From positions 992,001 through 1,056,000 of the forward strand of contig NZ_CP030050.1 of NCBI RefSeq assembly GCF_015291705.1: a stretch of 64,000 nucleotides of DNA. Reading direction: 5' to 3'. The notes beneath the pieces are model-generated. The model worked only from the letters and a program-made list of their open reading frames with translations. It did no database searches and was not told the origin of the DNA. The translations under genes were made by a program, and so were the position numbers. The DNA is from Bradyrhizobium arachidis. Its GTDB lineage: Bacteria; Pseudomonadota; Alphaproteobacteria; Rhizobiales; Xanthobacteraceae. Shown piece by piece: positions 54,488 through 63,019 of this stretch; within the stretch, counting starts at the first letter, position 1, and each line of letters starts with the position of its first letter.

Positions 54488-55324
54488 GTGACCCGCTATT
54501 CTCTCGAAGAACTTCGCCAGCGCTATGTTATCGAGGGCAGGCCGCTTGAGGCGAGCCTCGAAGAAATCCTGCGCGCCGACATGCGGGCGGGAGTGCGCTC
54601 GATCCTTGCCGCCATCGAAAAGCGGCGCTTCGAAAACCGGTCCGAAGGACAGCGGCTTCGGAAGATGCTGCGCTTCGAAACTCTTCTCTGGAACGAAGGG
54701 CAGGAAGCCATCGCTGGCGTCGATGAAGCCGGGATGAGCCCGCTGGCGGGACCGGTCGCGGCCGCCGCGGTCATATTGAAGCCCGGCACGCGCATCACCG
54801 GTATCGATGATTCAAAAAAGCTCGATGCAAACGCGCGCGAAGAATTGGCGATCGAAATCAAGGAAAAGGCGGTCTCCTGGTCTGTCGCGTTCGTCGAGGT
54901 CGAGGAGATCGACACCATCAACATCTACTGGGCCGGCATTCTTGCGATGCGGCGGGCGGTCGAGGGCCTGGGAGTAACGCCGCAGCATCTCCTGATCGAC
55001 GCGAAACGGCTGAAAGACATCCCGCAGCAGGCGATTATCAAGGGCGACGCCAAATCCGCGAGCATCGCGGCAGCCTCCATTCTCGCCAAGGTCTCGCGCG
55101 ACGCGCTGATGCGAACGCTCGACAGGCGTCACCCCGGGTACGGCTTCGCCGATCACAAGGGCTACCCGGTGCGCGCGCACTACGCGGCCCTGGCTGAGCT
55201 GGGGGCCTGCGACGCCCATAGACGTTCCTTCGGTCCTGTGCGCGAAGTCCTTGGCCTGCCGCCGCTGCCGCCCTGGCCCTCGCCATCTGAGCGCGCCAGT
55301 GCCCTGTCAGGACGAGAGGACTGA
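54488..55324 (+). CDS. rnhB: ribonuclease HII with N-terminal extension
   Basis: 278 residues from GTG 54488 (GAGG 6 bases upstream). Cleaves the RNA strand of RNA-DNA hybrids and excises single ribonucleotides. Active-site residues: Asp79 and Glu80 in GVDEAGMSPLAGPV, Asp in LLIDAKR, Asp in AKVSRD; substrate-contact SKKL is present. The first 70 residues (YSLEELRQRYV ... LRADMRAGVRSILAAIEKR) form a helical extension absent from the E. coli protein, so this may be an accessory copy distinct from the housekeeping rnhB. Confidence 0.9.
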   Translation: MTRYSLEELRQRYVIEGRPLEASLEEILRADMRAGVRSILAAIEKRRFENRSEGQRLRKMLRFETLLWNEGQEAIAGVDEAGMSPLAGPVAAAAVILKPGTRITGIDDSKKLDANAREELAIEIKEKAVSWSVAFVEVEEIDTINIYWAGILAMRRAVEGLGVTPQHLLIDAKRLKDIPQQAIIKGDAKSASIAAASILAKVSRDALMRTLDRRHPGYGFADHKGYPVRAHYAALAELGACDAHRRSFGPVREVLGLPPLPPWPSPSERASALSGRED

Positions 55325-55744
55325 GGGCCTCCCGCCGCGGCCTTTGCCTGTTTCAGGGCGCTCGAAACCCGAGCATGCGGGCATTCCAGCCCAGACAGGC
55401 GAGGATTTCCGTGTTCTTGCGGGCGTCGCGGGCGCGTTCGGAAGAACACGGACTGTTGTCCCCCGAACAGGTATTCGCGCGATTTCGTGTCCCTGGCCGA
55501 TTGATTCCGCCGGAATGGTGCAGAAGCAAGCCGCTAGCCCTAGAGAGCCTTCAGCGAATAACGCCAGCTCTTGGTCAAGCGGTTGCGTGTGGGTCCATAC
55601 GTGTCGGCGCAGACATCGCCGTATGATCGTCAAAGGCACGCGATGTCGAGTAGCAGCATGGTACGCCTCACAGCCGCAGTCGCGAATTTAGGAACGAGGG
55701 CTTGGCTTCCACATTCCTCTTTGATGACAATCGGGAGCCTCAGC
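55325..55744. other. 420-base gap without recognised gene
   Basis: Short frames only, with no conserved pattern. No terminator seen after rnhB. Confidence 0.4.
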
Positions 55745-55966
55745 ATGGCAATGCAAATCGTGATGGACCACAGCGGCGATAGCAGGCACTTCTTCGACAA
55801 CTGCAATACAGAAGCATTGGCAGAGGCGGAGAGGCGCTTTCTGCAATTTACTCTGAAAGGATATACTGCGGCAGTGCGGAATGGCCCGGGTGAGGTAATT
55901 AGGATAACGGCGTTCGATCCGACAGCCGAAGAGACATTATTCTTCCCGCGGCTCGTGGGCGGGTGA
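55745..55966 (+). CDS. small hypothetical protein
   Basis: 73 residues from ATG 55745 with GGGAG upstream: MAMQIVMDHSGDSRHFFD, then TEALAEAERRFLQFTLKGYTAAVRN and VIRITAFDPTAEETLFFPRL. Compact alpha/beta protein of a type seen in conjugative elements (small antirestriction-like or mobile-element protein), function unknown. Followed 8 bases later by the gene at 55974. Confidence 0.55.
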   Translation: MAMQIVMDHSGDSRHFFDNCNTEALAEAERRFLQFTLKGYTAAVRNGPGEVIRITAFDPTAEETLFFPRLVGG

Positions 55967-55973
55967 TGACCAA

Positions 55974-56432
55974 GTGAAAAGAAATGTTGATCGCATCGGC
56001 CCGTGGACTTTTCGAGGCCTCGCGGTTGGCAAGCTTTATCAAGCAGCTAAGGCCGAGAAAACGATTCAAGCTCGTGCGCTGCGGCTGCTGCGTTGTTGGC
56101 TTTCACCCGCGCAAAGGGCGGAGTTCGATAGCAAGGGATACTTCGATGTGGTAGGATGCGACAGCGGGAAGCGTTACCGCATCCGGCGGGGAACCTCCGG
56201 GAACGTCAACGAGATCGACGAGGACGGGCGGCTCGGCGCGGGCTGGTGTTTCGTGCCGCTGGGCGGCTTGGTAGAGGGCGACGTCATGCTCGCTCAAAAG
56301 ATAGCTCTCGAGACAGACGAGGAGCGCACTTTAAGTGTCGCCAACAACTTCCCGGGACCGATCCGGTGGCGCCTACCCGGTAGCCGTCCATTAGAGAGGA
56401 GAGGTTCGAACGTACGTCTTTATCCAAGCTAA
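55974..56432 (+). CDS. conserved hypothetical protein
   Basis: 152 residues, GTG start. LSPAQRAEFDSKGYFDVVGCDSGKRYRIRRGTSGNVNEIDEDGRLGAGWCFVPLGGLVEGDVMLAQKIALETDE is a well conserved pattern in Bradyrhizobium proteins of unknown role (marked here as about residues 43-115). Soluble, beta-rich. The last 25 residues look extended beyond the family end. Confidence 0.68.
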   Translation: MKRNVDRIGPWTFRGLAVGKLYQAAKAEKTIQARALRLLRCWLSPAQRAEFDSKGYFDVVGCDSGKRYRIRRGTSGNVNEIDEDGRLGAGWCFVPLGGLVEGDVMLAQKIALETDEERTLSVANNFPGPIRWRLPGSRPLERRGSNVRLYPS

Positions 56433-56872
56433 GGGCGCGGCGGCATCATTAAACGTCCGCCCATTGTCCGTAGGGGACTCGCGCCTGGAGCTTTGATTGA
56501 ATTCCTAGGATCCGGCCAAAAGCCCAGAAGATCGACCCTAGCGAACACGCGATAGAATACAGTTGCGCCTATTACACCTGCTCGCTTTGCCTGAAATTAT
56601 GGAATGATTCAGCAGAACTCCGGCTTGGCGAACGATCACGATGGCACCGAGCTGGTTGCTGGCGCGAGGGGGCCCTTGAGGTCGTAGAGTGCGAGCACGC
56701 GGACAGGCGGCGTCCATCAGGTCCCCGGATCGAGCCGATCGAGAAGCAGGTGCAAGCGAAGGACGAGCGGTGGGACTGCGCGGCGGCGGCCGACGCTCGC
56801 GTCAACTATCGGCGCTCGCCAGTTTGCGGCGAACAAGCCACCGATGACGCAAGACTAGCAATCCGAAGGGCG
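56433..56872. other. 440-base gap without recognised gene
   Basis: Only short shadow frames. One stretch (PGALIEFLGSGQKPRR near 56480) could be a remnant. Confidence 0.35.
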
Positions 56873-57085
56873 TCATCGTCGCTGGTCGGGAGGCAGCCTC
56901 GGATGCCCGACATGAATGAAATGAACCAGATCGGCGCGTTCATCGTACTCAAGCTCGTCCAGTGCGGTCTTGGCTGCGAGCACGCCGTTGCGCGCATCAA
57001 TGACGGCGGTGATGTCCCTCGACGTATCTTCGTGCCAAGTTTTGCCAGGAGTGCAGAAGCAGATGCTGACCTCGAACAGCGGCAT
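56873..57085 (-). CDS. small conserved protein, paralogue of broken ORF at 59169
   Basis: 70 residues from ATG 57085 with GGGGAGA upstream: MPLFEVSICFCTPGKTWHED, then VIDARNGVLAAKTALDELEYDERADLV. The last segment is repeated almost exactly at 59185-59265 on the same strand (VIDARNGVLAAKTALDELEYDERAELV), which supports this frame. A beta-hairpin plus helix, no known function. Confidence 0.5.
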   Translation of the reverse strand: MPLFEVSICFCTPGKTWHEDTSRDITAVIDARNGVLAAKTALDELEYDERADLVHFIHVGHPRLPPDQRR

Positions 57086-57194
57086 TCCCGTTTTCTCCCC
57101 TCTGGAATTCCCGTTGTGGTGTGGGATGGGAGAATTTACAACAGAAGCGAGCGGAAGTGAAGTCTTCGACAAGAAGCCTCGCTGGAGGAACGTT

Positions 57195-57360
57195 AACTGA
57201 AATCCGTTTGCCGCAGAGGTGAGGGGGCAGGAGCGCCTCGCGGTCAATGTGCTCTGCATCCGTCTCGCGCCAGGATTGGCCCCAGGTATTCGCCGAAGTC
57301 ATCGAGCACGGGATAGATGTCCCGATCGGAACCGGGCACGATCGAGGGCGAGATACGCAT
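57195..57360 (-). pseudogene. conserved small rhizobial protein, frameshifted remnant
   Basis: MRISPSIVPGSDRDIYPVLDDFGEYLG from ATG 57360, then after an indel SWRETDAEHIDREALL. This is the start of a known small conserved protein (pattern SIVP-x-x-x-x-D-x-Y-x-VLDD-G, W-x-ETDEE-TD-x-ETVI), with the C-terminal half lost. Confidence 0.5.
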
Positions 57361-57506
57361 GATACTTTGCTCCCCAACCCTTAATCCAAGCGGGATCGTG
57401 ACAGGTGCGTCGAGATCGGCGGAAGCTCCGCGCGATGCATTCCCGGAGGACGGCCCCGAGCCGGGTTGAACATTGGAGACCGACTCTGCGCAAGAGGCAA
57501 TCCGAG

Positions 57507-57902
57507 CTAGTTATTGCGTCGCAATGTCCCATCGATCACGTAAACCACGGTCTTGTCCATCCTATTCACGATCAAAAGTCTGTCGTGCATGATCGTGTAG
57601 TCGTATCCCTTCAGTGATGAAACTTCTGCGGCCACTTCATCGGGTATCGGCATCAGAGGAAGGTGGTTAGGCAAAGCCTCGCCGACAGGCACCGTCAATT
57701 GCGATCGCGGAGGATCAATTGGATAGGCGTTAACGTGTTGCCACACCGCCTTTTCCTGCTCGGGCGACAGGTGTAGGGCCGCCCCCGATACATTGTGCTG
57801 AGTATCGCTCGGCCCCGGCGCCGCATTATCCTGCGCGGCCGCTCCGATGGTACTCGCAGCCAGAATGACTGCCGCCAGCGCGATAGGCAAATGATGGGCC
57901 AT
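57507..57902 (-). CDS. DUF1236 exported protein
   Basis: 131 residues. Signal peptide MAHHLPIALAAVILAASTIGAAAQ, then LSPEQEKAVWQHVNAYP, VGEALPNHLPLMPIPDEV and a final YTIMHDRLLIVNRMDKTVVYVIDGTL, the DUF1236 signature (V-x-x-G-x-x-LP-x-x-V-x-L-x-x-x-P...Y-x-x-x-x-x-x-x-x-V). Periplasmic; function unknown. Frequent in Bradyrhizobium, in many copies. Confidence 0.85.
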   Translation of the reverse strand: MAHHLPIALAAVILAASTIGAAAQDNAAPGPSDTQHNVSGAALHLSPEQEKAVWQHVNAYPIDPPRSQLTVPVGEALPNHLPLMPIPDEVAAEVSSLKGYDYTIMHDRLLIVNRMDKTVVYVIDGTLRRNN

Positions 57903-57931
57903 GGCAGCTCCTCTTAGCGCTACGCTCTCAC

Positions 57932-58189
57932 TTAGGAGAGAGTGCCGCTCTTACCGTCGGACGGTGCTGCGACCACTTCAATCGTCGCGGACACTGTCAT
58001 GATCAGCGCCTCTTTCGACCGTACCTCGACGGAAAGTTTGTCAGTCAGTCCCCAGGGACTGTGGTCCCGTATTCCCTCGGCTAGGTATCTCATCGCAGCA
58101 TCACGGGCGGCCGCGAGGTCAGAAAGCTCCTCACCGTCGTCGTCGCGGATTGTCCCGGCGAAGTCTTGATAATCGAAATAGAAGCGCAT
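57932..58189 (-). CDS. DUF6894 family protein, probably leaderless
   Basis: 85 residues from ATG 58189: MRFYFDYQDFAGTIRDDDGEEL, helix AARDAAMRYLAEGIRD, then LSVEVRSKEALIMTVSATIEV. The perfect EcfG promoter at 58198-58222 ends only 8 bases before this ATG, so the mRNA should begin at or very near the start codon. Family function unknown; general-stress control is likely. Confidence 0.82.
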   Translation of the reverse strand: MRFYFDYQDFAGTIRDDDGEELSDLAAARDAAMRYLAEGIRDHSPWGLTDKLSVEVRSKEALIMTVSATIEVVAAPSDGKSGTLS

Positions 58190-58197
58190 GCCCGGCC

Positions 58198-58222
58198 AAC
58201 GCTGCTTTGGTCCGGGCGTTCC
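58198..58222 (-). promoter_or_regulatory. EcfG-type general stress promoter of DUF6894 gene
   Basis: On the minus strand GGAAC (58222-58218), 16-base spacer, CGTT (58201-58198): full consensus, 8 bases before the ATG at 58189. Confidence 0.75.
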
Positions 58223-58346
58223 TAGGCCAGCCCCGCGAGCGGACCCAAAGGGACAATCTCCCGCCGCGACCCGCCCGTTGTTCCTACTAGCGGAGCAGCA
58301 GGTGTCCAATTAACTTGCTCGCTCTGATTGAGGGAGGAGTGTTCTG

Positions 58347-58616
58347 ATGCGTGTCCCAGTCCTTGCAATTCTCGTGAGCGGCGCACTCTGCGCCGCCACA
58401 TCCCTGCATGCGCAAACCTACGACCCCGCCTATCCGGTTTGCCTCCAAGTCTTTACGGGCGGCTTCATGGATTACTACTTCGAGTGCGCGTACACCAACA
58501 TGGCCCAGTGTCAGGCCTCTGCATCAGGCCGCGCGGCGTCATGCGTGGTCAATCCTTACTACGCCGGGAAAGGCGGAAAGCCCGCTGTACGTCACAAGCG
58601 AACGCATCATCAGTAA
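58347..58616 (+). CDS. DUF3551 exported protein
   Basis: 89 residues. Signal peptide MRVPVLAILVSGALCAATSLHA, then YPVCLQVFTGGFMDYYFECAYTNMAQCQASASGRAASCVVNPYY, the DUF3551 pattern with four cysteines (marked about residues 30-73). Small disulfide-bonded periplasmic protein of unknown function, abundant in Bradyrhizobium. GGGAGGAG precedes the start. Confidence 0.85.
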   Translation: MRVPVLAILVSGALCAATSLHAQTYDPAYPVCLQVFTGGFMDYYFECAYTNMAQCQASASGRAASCVVNPYYAGKGGKPAVRHKRTHHQ

Positions 58617-58735
58617 CCACCTTCGCCCCGCAACAACCGTGCGTAGGTTCCGCTCTCGTGCAATTCGAACCTGGCCTTCTCGACGGCGTACTTGACGCCT
58701 GCGCCGAACTCCGGAGCGTGTAGAGGTGGGGGCAT
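58610..58735 (-). CDS. possible 41-aa ORF
   Basis: MPPPLHAPEFGAGVKYAVEKA, then RFELHESGTYARLL. A coherent short helix, overlapping the DUF3551 stop from the other strand. No strong ribosome binding site. Listed as a small-ORF candidate only. Confidence 0.3.
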   Translation of the reverse strand: MPPPLHAPEFGAGVKYAVEKARFELHESGTYARLLRGEGGY

Positions 58736-58939
58736 CAAGAACGGACAAAAGATGGATTTCCCCGCTGATCCCAAAACAGGGGTCATAGTGAAAGAGAACG
58801 TAGACCATGAGCTGCGAGGCCAGTTCTGCTGGCGCGCCCCCCTCGGGTCGCCCTATCGATCGATCACCTTGAGGAACGGCGCCTCGTCACCCTCTCGGGC
58901 GGCGCCTTAAACCTGATCGGCATGCGCGAGACCTTGTCG

Positions 58940-59152
58940 TCATCGCTCATTGCGGCTTGTCCCGCGGCGATCTGAGCGTGGCGCGCTTGAACCATTCCTC
59001 GGTCGTTTCGGGCATCGTCTGCCCGCGACGCTCGCTATATACCGCTGGCGTGCCAAATCTGTGCCATGGTCGATCGCTGCCGGGTCAACCCAGCCGACGC
59101 CGGTCGGTGTCACAACGATGATCGCTCGAAATCCGCCGACATCGGGCAGCAT
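58940..59152 (-). pseudogene. fragment of a membrane alpha/beta-hydrolase (PF10081 type)
   Basis: FRAIIVVTPTGVGWVDPAAIDHG then DIASVA-like YIASVAG matches the conserved TG-x-GWVDPAA-D block of the two-domain alpha/beta-hydrolase family (membrane N-domain plus catalytic C-domain). Everything else is missing, so it is a residual fragment of about 45 codons. Confidence 0.5.
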
Positions 59153-59168
59153 AGATGTCTTGCGTTGG

Positions 59169-59337
59169 TTAGACGTTGTCTACGTCAACCAGCTCGGCGC
59201 GTTCATCGTACTCAAGCTCGTCGAGTGCGGTCTTGGCTGCGAGCACGCCGTTGCGCGCATCAATAACTGTGAACACCCATGACTTTACTCAGGGTTTTGC
59301 CGGATGGAATGAGCCAGCAGACGCTATATCTCGACAT
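59169..59337 (-). pseudogene. frameshifted paralogue of 56873-57085
   Basis: MSRYSVCWLIPSGKTLSKVM from ATG 59337, then after an indel VIDARNGVLAAKTALDELEYDERAELVDVDNV to 59169. About 70 bases are nearly identical to 56925-57000. Both lie on the minus strand. Confidence 0.5.
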
Positions 59338-59424
59338 TTGTTGCTCTGATCCGCTGTGACACCGTGCAGCAGAGGCCCGCGCGGCAACTATAGAGCCGCC
59401 GTGATCGACGAATTGGAGGGGGCG

Positions 59425-59934
59425 ATGCTAAAGGGCCTTCTTGCCGTGGGGATTTGCACGTTTTTACTCGCCGCACCCGCGCATGCGCAAAGGCAACCGG
59501 TTCGAGTGGGCGGACTCACTTGCGAGACCGGGCCGAGAGTTGGATTATTGATTAGCTCGCGACAGCGGATGAATTGCGTCTTCCGCTCAAATACAGGACA
59601 GCTCTATCGCTATCTGGGCAGGATTACTCGCCTGGGTGTGGATGTCGGCATCACGGGAGGGGGAAGGCTATTTTGGAGCGTCCTTGCGCCGACGAGCCAT
59701 ATCGGTCCTGGCACATTGCGAGGAGCGTTCGTAGGCGTCGGCGGGAACGCGTCCCTTGGCATAGGAATGGGCGCGAATGTACTCGTAGGAGGATCCAACC
59801 GCACGATCTCGCTGCAACCGTTGTCGGTCGAAGGGGTATTCGGCTTGAATTTGGCGTTGGGCGTCGGGCTCAAGGCTCTTTTAGCTCTCACTTATGCTCC
59901 TGCACATGCCTCGTCGAAGATAGCCTTAATCTGA
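59425..59934 (+). CDS. DUF992 exported protein
   Basis: 169 residues from ATG 59425 (GGAGGGGGC upstream). Signal peptide MLKGLLAVGICTFLLAAPAHA, then VGGLTCETGPRVGLLISSRQRMNCVFRS, YLGRITRLGVDVGITGGGRLFWSVLAP and a Gly-rich beta domain, the DUF992 signature. Periplasmic, function unknown. Confidence 0.85.
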   Translation: MLKGLLAVGICTFLLAAPAHAQRQPVRVGGLTCETGPRVGLLISSRQRMNCVFRSNTGQLYRYLGRITRLGVDVGITGGGRLFWSVLAPTSHIGPGTLRGAFVGVGGNASLGIGMGANVLVGGSNRTISLQPLSVEGVFGLNLALGVGLKALLALTYAPAHASSKIALI

Positions 59935-59969
59935 GTGCCCAACGCATCGGTTGTTATGCCCGGCCAGTG

Positions 59970-60413
59970 TCTACGGCAACGAGCGGATTGGGAGGTGGTC
60001 ACTGAGGTCAATGATGGCGCCAAGGCGATCGCTGCTGCGATCGAGAGCTGGCCTCACGTCGCCATTCTTGACTTCTCGATGCCACGCATGACGGGCGTCG
60101 AGGCGGCCCGGCGGATCAGGGATCACCTCGCAGACAGAGATTCTGATCTTCACCGTGATAATTCGGGCTTGATCGCGAGGTGTTCGAGGCAAGCGCGCGC
60201 GCATTCCGAGTGAAGTCGGATGCGAACACGCTGCTGCTGGCTGCAGCCGAATCGTTTGTGCACTCAGAGCTGTGTGAACGAGTTCGATTGCGGATCGGAC
60301 GCCGACGGCGGGGGCCACCACGAACTCACGGCGCGCGGCCGCGATGTGCAAGCTACAGGTGAACTCGACGGCGGGGCTGGTGCGGTACGCGGTTCGGGGC
60401 TTGAGGCCTGAAC
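59970..60413 (+). pseudogene. NarL/LuxR-type response regulator remnant
   Basis: Receiver part VVTEVNDGAKAIAAAIESWPHVAILDFSMPRMTGVEAARRIRD with the Asp in LDFSMP (59990-60130), then shifting frames with EVFEASARAFRVKSDANTLLLAAAE (about 60180-60260) and a last helix KLQVNSTAGLVRYAV (about 60345-60400). Most of the helix-turn-helix domain is deleted. Confidence 0.7.
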
Positions 60414-60717
60414 GGTGACATCGGCGAGCCGCCGGAGGAAGTATCGCTTCGTCCGATCCACTGGCAGGCTACTCATGAATTCAGCTGCATTCGAACGAAG
60501 GCTGAAGCGTCACCATTGTATATGCAGAAGCCGCCTCCGAACCTGCCGCTGTGCCGATGATAACCCATCCGCAACTGCGGTCCTTGCACTAGCAGAGACT
60601 GGCGCGACATATCAGTGATCGGGACAAATAGGACCCCTGTTTGCGCGTTTTATCGGATGTCACGAGAGTTGCGGCTAGTCTAGACAGATCGCTCGGAATG
60701 GGAAACAATCCGTCAAG

Positions 60718-61024
60718 CTAAAGCACAAGATGCGGGTTCAACGTTTCCCGAACTGCAGGATCGCGTGAAGGAGGCATGATGACCATGCCTGCGTTGGCAA
60801 GGATTTCCCTGAACTGCGCGCTGATCAGGATCGCACCCAGGTCAGGACCGTTCTCGGGCCGTTCCATGATTATCTGCCGGCAGCATCCCGCAAGAGCGTG
60901 CATCGCCCCTGGGTGGCGAGTTCGCGTCTTTGCTCATCATAGTGACGACTGACTGCCTCATCGATATCTCACCGAGTTGCTGGGCGCTTGCCGCATATTG
61001 CTCAGCCGTCAACTTGTCGGTCAT
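60718..61024 (-). CDS. hypothetical protein, probably frameshifted
   Basis: From ATG 61024 MTDKLTAEQYAASAQQLGEISMRQSVVTMMSKDAN, then either a non-conserved tail to 60842 or, after a one-base shift near 60920, a frame reading LGAILISAQFREILANAGMVIM to 60718. Helical first part. The start lies 2 bases after the stop of the upstream gene at 61026. Function unknown. Confidence 0.35.
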
Positions 61025-61025
61025 C

Positions 61026-61451
61026 TCATGGCCCTTTGGCAAATGGAAACTCAATGAGCGGCTTGTCTCTGACGACGCCTGCACTCCACCGGGTGTAGTG
61101 GAAAATTGGGCCGAGGGGAGGCGGATCCTCTAGCCTGCCGCTACCTATGTTGATTGTGACCGTCTCCATCTTTCGCAGCGCCGCTCTCAGATAGAAGTTA
61201 CCTCCGACGCTGGTAATTTCGCCCAGCTCGATCGCGGCGCCGAACGCGAGGCTTGCCGCATCAGTCCTTATGCGGATGTCGTCGACCACCAGCAGGTTTT
61301 GTGACAGACCGCCCGTAATCACCCAAGGGCTTCGACCATCACCCGCAGTTTTTTCGGAATGAGAGAAACCCGACCGGACATGTCCGAAGGCCCGTAAAAG
61401 GAGGGCTGATGTCACGACCACGTCCTCGCCATCCAGGTCGCGATCGATCAA
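61026..61451 (-). CDS. hypothetical protein
   Basis: 141 residues. The middle (LLVVDDIRIRTDAASLAFGAA, ELGEITSVGGNFYLRAAL, KMETVTINIGSGRL) is beta-rich; no family recognised. Directly upstream of the 61024 ORF, so the two may be an operon. N-terminus uncertain. Confidence 0.35.
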   Translation of the reverse strand: MIDRDLDGEDVVVTSALLLRAFGHVRSGFSHSEKTAGDGRSPWVITGGLSQNLLVVDDIRIRTDAASLAFGAAIELGEITSVGGNFYLRAALRKMETVTINIGSGRLEDPPPLGPIFHYTRWSAGVVRDKPLIEFPFAKGP

Positions 61452-61529
61452 TAGGCCGAGGGCCGCGCCGGGCTACTGTGAGTTCTTCCTCAACAAGCCG
61501 TTCTTTTCTCAAAACGAGACTAGTTGTTG

Positions 61530-61622
61530 ATGGGTATCGGCCTTCTGCTTCTGCTCGGTGTCAGCTTCTACGGGACTTTTTGGTTGATCGACTACTATCT
61601 CGGCAGCGCCTCGCTGGGTTAG
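61530..61622 (+). CDS. possible tiny membrane protein (30 aa)
   Basis: MGIGLLLLLGVSFYGTF-WLIDYYLGSASLG, one hydrophobic span. No ribosome binding site is visible. Lies just upstream of the EcfG promoter at 61633. Confidence 0.35.
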   Translation: MGIGLLLLLGVSFYGTFWLIDYYLGSASLG

Positions 61623-61632
61623 GTCCTGCGAA

Positions 61633-61657
61633 GGAACGAGCGGCATCTTTCAGCGTT
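61633..61657 (+). promoter_or_regulatory. EcfG-type general stress promoter
   Basis: GGAAC (61633-61637), 16-base spacer, CGTT (61654-61657): full consensus. It is 9 bases before ATG 61667 and only 3 before ATG 61661, so it selects the later start and predicts a leaderless mRNA. Confidence 0.75.
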
Positions 61658-61666
61658 TTGATGGGC

Positions 61667-61903
61667 ATGCCGCGCTACTTTTTCGATCTTCACGACGACC
61701 TCGGTCTCACCATTGATGATGCCGGCGAGGATCTACCAAACCTGGCCGCCGCCCGCGGCGCTGCCCTGAGAGCCCTCGCTGAAGCCATTCGGACCAAAAG
61801 CGAAATCCGCGCAGAGATGGGGCCGATGTCGGTCATCGTGAGGACGCAGATTGCTCGCGTCCTGACCGTCTCGGCGTCGATCGAAATCAGCATGACATCG
61901 TGA
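61667..61903 (+). CDS. DUF6894 family protein, probably leaderless
   Basis: 78 residues from ATG 61667: MPRYFFDLHDDLGLTIDDAGEDL, helix AAARGAALRALAEAIRT, then MSVIVRTQIARVLTVSASIEI. Same promoter-to-start geometry as the copy at 58189. The stop overlaps the GTG start of the next gene (61900). Family function unknown; general-stress controlled by position. Confidence 0.83.
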   Translation: MPRYFFDLHDDLGLTIDDAGEDLPNLAAARGAALRALAEAIRTKSEIRAEMGPMSVIVRTQIARVLTVSASIEISMTS

Positions 61904-62211
61904 GCGCGAGTTCCAAGTTGCCCCTTTCACCCGACCCCTCCGGCGAGTTCGAGCAGGCAGCACCTGAAGCCATCCTGTTCGCGATGTTCGACGGCGACGA
62001 CCGCATCGCCTGCCGGGTCGACTGGTCCGCTTTGCGCGATCGCGCGATCGCGGACGGTACCGATCCAAACGACTTAGCCGGCACGTTTAAGAGGCACCGA
62101 GCGACGATCGAGCAGATAGCAAGCGAACAGTTCGACGCGGGCACTGAGATGCCCACTGTTTGGAGCGGGACGCCAGCGGCCCCTTGGGGCGAGCGATCGA
62201 GCAGTCCCTGA
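61900..62211 (+). CDS. DUF1488-like protein
   Basis: 103 residues, GTG start overlapping the DUF6894 stop (GTGA). ILFAMFDGDDRIACRVDWSALRDRA, then FKRHRATIEQIASEQFDAG follows the DUF1488 order (strand pair with C-x-V, then a helix with E-I). Co-transcribed with the stress-controlled DUF6894 gene. Function unknown. A second DUF1488 protein lies at 3067. Confidence 0.65.
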   Translation: MSASSKLPLSPDPSGEFEQAAPEAILFAMFDGDDRIACRVDWSALRDRAIADGTDPNDLAGTFKRHRATIEQIASEQFDAGTEMPTVWSGTPAAPWGERSSSP

Positions 62212-62275
62212 GGGAGCGGGCGGCTAGGAACCAACGTTTCTCCCCAGCGGTTGACTTTTTCACATGGAGAAGGTC

Positions 62276-62818
62276 ATGAACCGCACATTTATTTTTGTCC
62301 TCGCTCTGATCCTCGGGACCTCCCCGGTGTTGGCACAAGGCGGAGGTGGCGCCGGAGGCGGTGGGGGCGGAGCAGCGTCCGGCGGCGCTTCTGGAAGCAG
62401 CGGGGCAAGCTCGGGCGCAGCAGGAACGTCGAGCGCTGGAACTGCTGGCACGACCGGAGGAAATACAGCTACGCCCATCAATCCGGGCAGCGCACCTTTC
62501 TCTAATCCGATCGGGCAAGGCACCCCACCAGCGGCTTCAAACGGTAACCAGAACAACGGTCAGAGCTCTTCTTCGACGCAAGCTCCGCAATCCCCCACAC
62601 CGACGGGCAAGCAGGCTTCGCCGGGTGGCACGGTCGCTGCGGAGCAAAAGGCAGCGACCCAAGGAACCAACACTGCCGCGCCGGACAGCGCCGCAGGCGC
62701 TGGCGCTGTGGGTGCGCCCGGGGTTGGCGTGGGCCACACAGCGAACGGCAAGCCAATCGGCACCACAGGATCAGGGGCCGGCTCGCCGGAGCAACCCATT
62801 GGCTCAGGCAACCGGTAA
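62276..62818 (+). CDS. exported low-complexity Gly/Ser/Ala-rich protein
   Basis: 180 residues from ATG 62276 (GGAGAAGG upstream). Signal peptide MNRTFIFVLALILGTSPVLAQ, then low-complexity sequence of Gly, Ala, Ser, Thr and Pro (glycine tracts at residues 23-35). Probably a disordered secreted or cell-surface protein. No family. A terminator follows at 62836. Confidence 0.65.
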   Translation: MNRTFIFVLALILGTSPVLAQGGGGAGGGGGGAASGGASGSSGASSGAAGTSSAGTAGTTGGNTATPINPGSAPFSNPIGQGTPPAASNGNQNNGQSSSSTQAPQSPTPTGKQASPGGTVAAEQKAATQGTNTAAPDSAAGAGAVGAPGVGVGHTANGKPIGTTGSGAGSPEQPIGSGNR

Positions 62819-62835
62819 TCAGGACAGAAGCTCAG

Positions 62836-62860
62836 GCCCGCCCCTCCTGCGGGCTTTTTG
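62836..62860 (+). terminator. rho-independent terminator
   Basis: GCCCGC / GCGGGC stem, 7-base loop, TTTTT tail. Confidence 0.8.
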
Positions 62861-62879
62861 CTGCCTTGAAGTTGCAGCG

Positions 62880-62963
62880 ATGCAAGATGACCTTCTCGAA
62901 CGCGCTGCCCGCATGATTGCCGAGAGCAAGAAGCTCAAAGAGTGGACCGAGCAGATCCGGTAG
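62880..62963 (+). CDS. possible 27-aa ORF
   Basis: MQDDLLERAARMIAESKKLK-EWTEQIR, a single charged helix just after the terminator. No ribosome binding site. Candidate only. Confidence 0.25.
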   Translation: MQDDLLERAARMIAESKKLKEWTEQIR

Positions 62964-63019
62964 CAGATCGAGCGAAGAGACGCGTCTTTTAGATATCAGC
63001 GAGATATTTTAGGTGTGAC

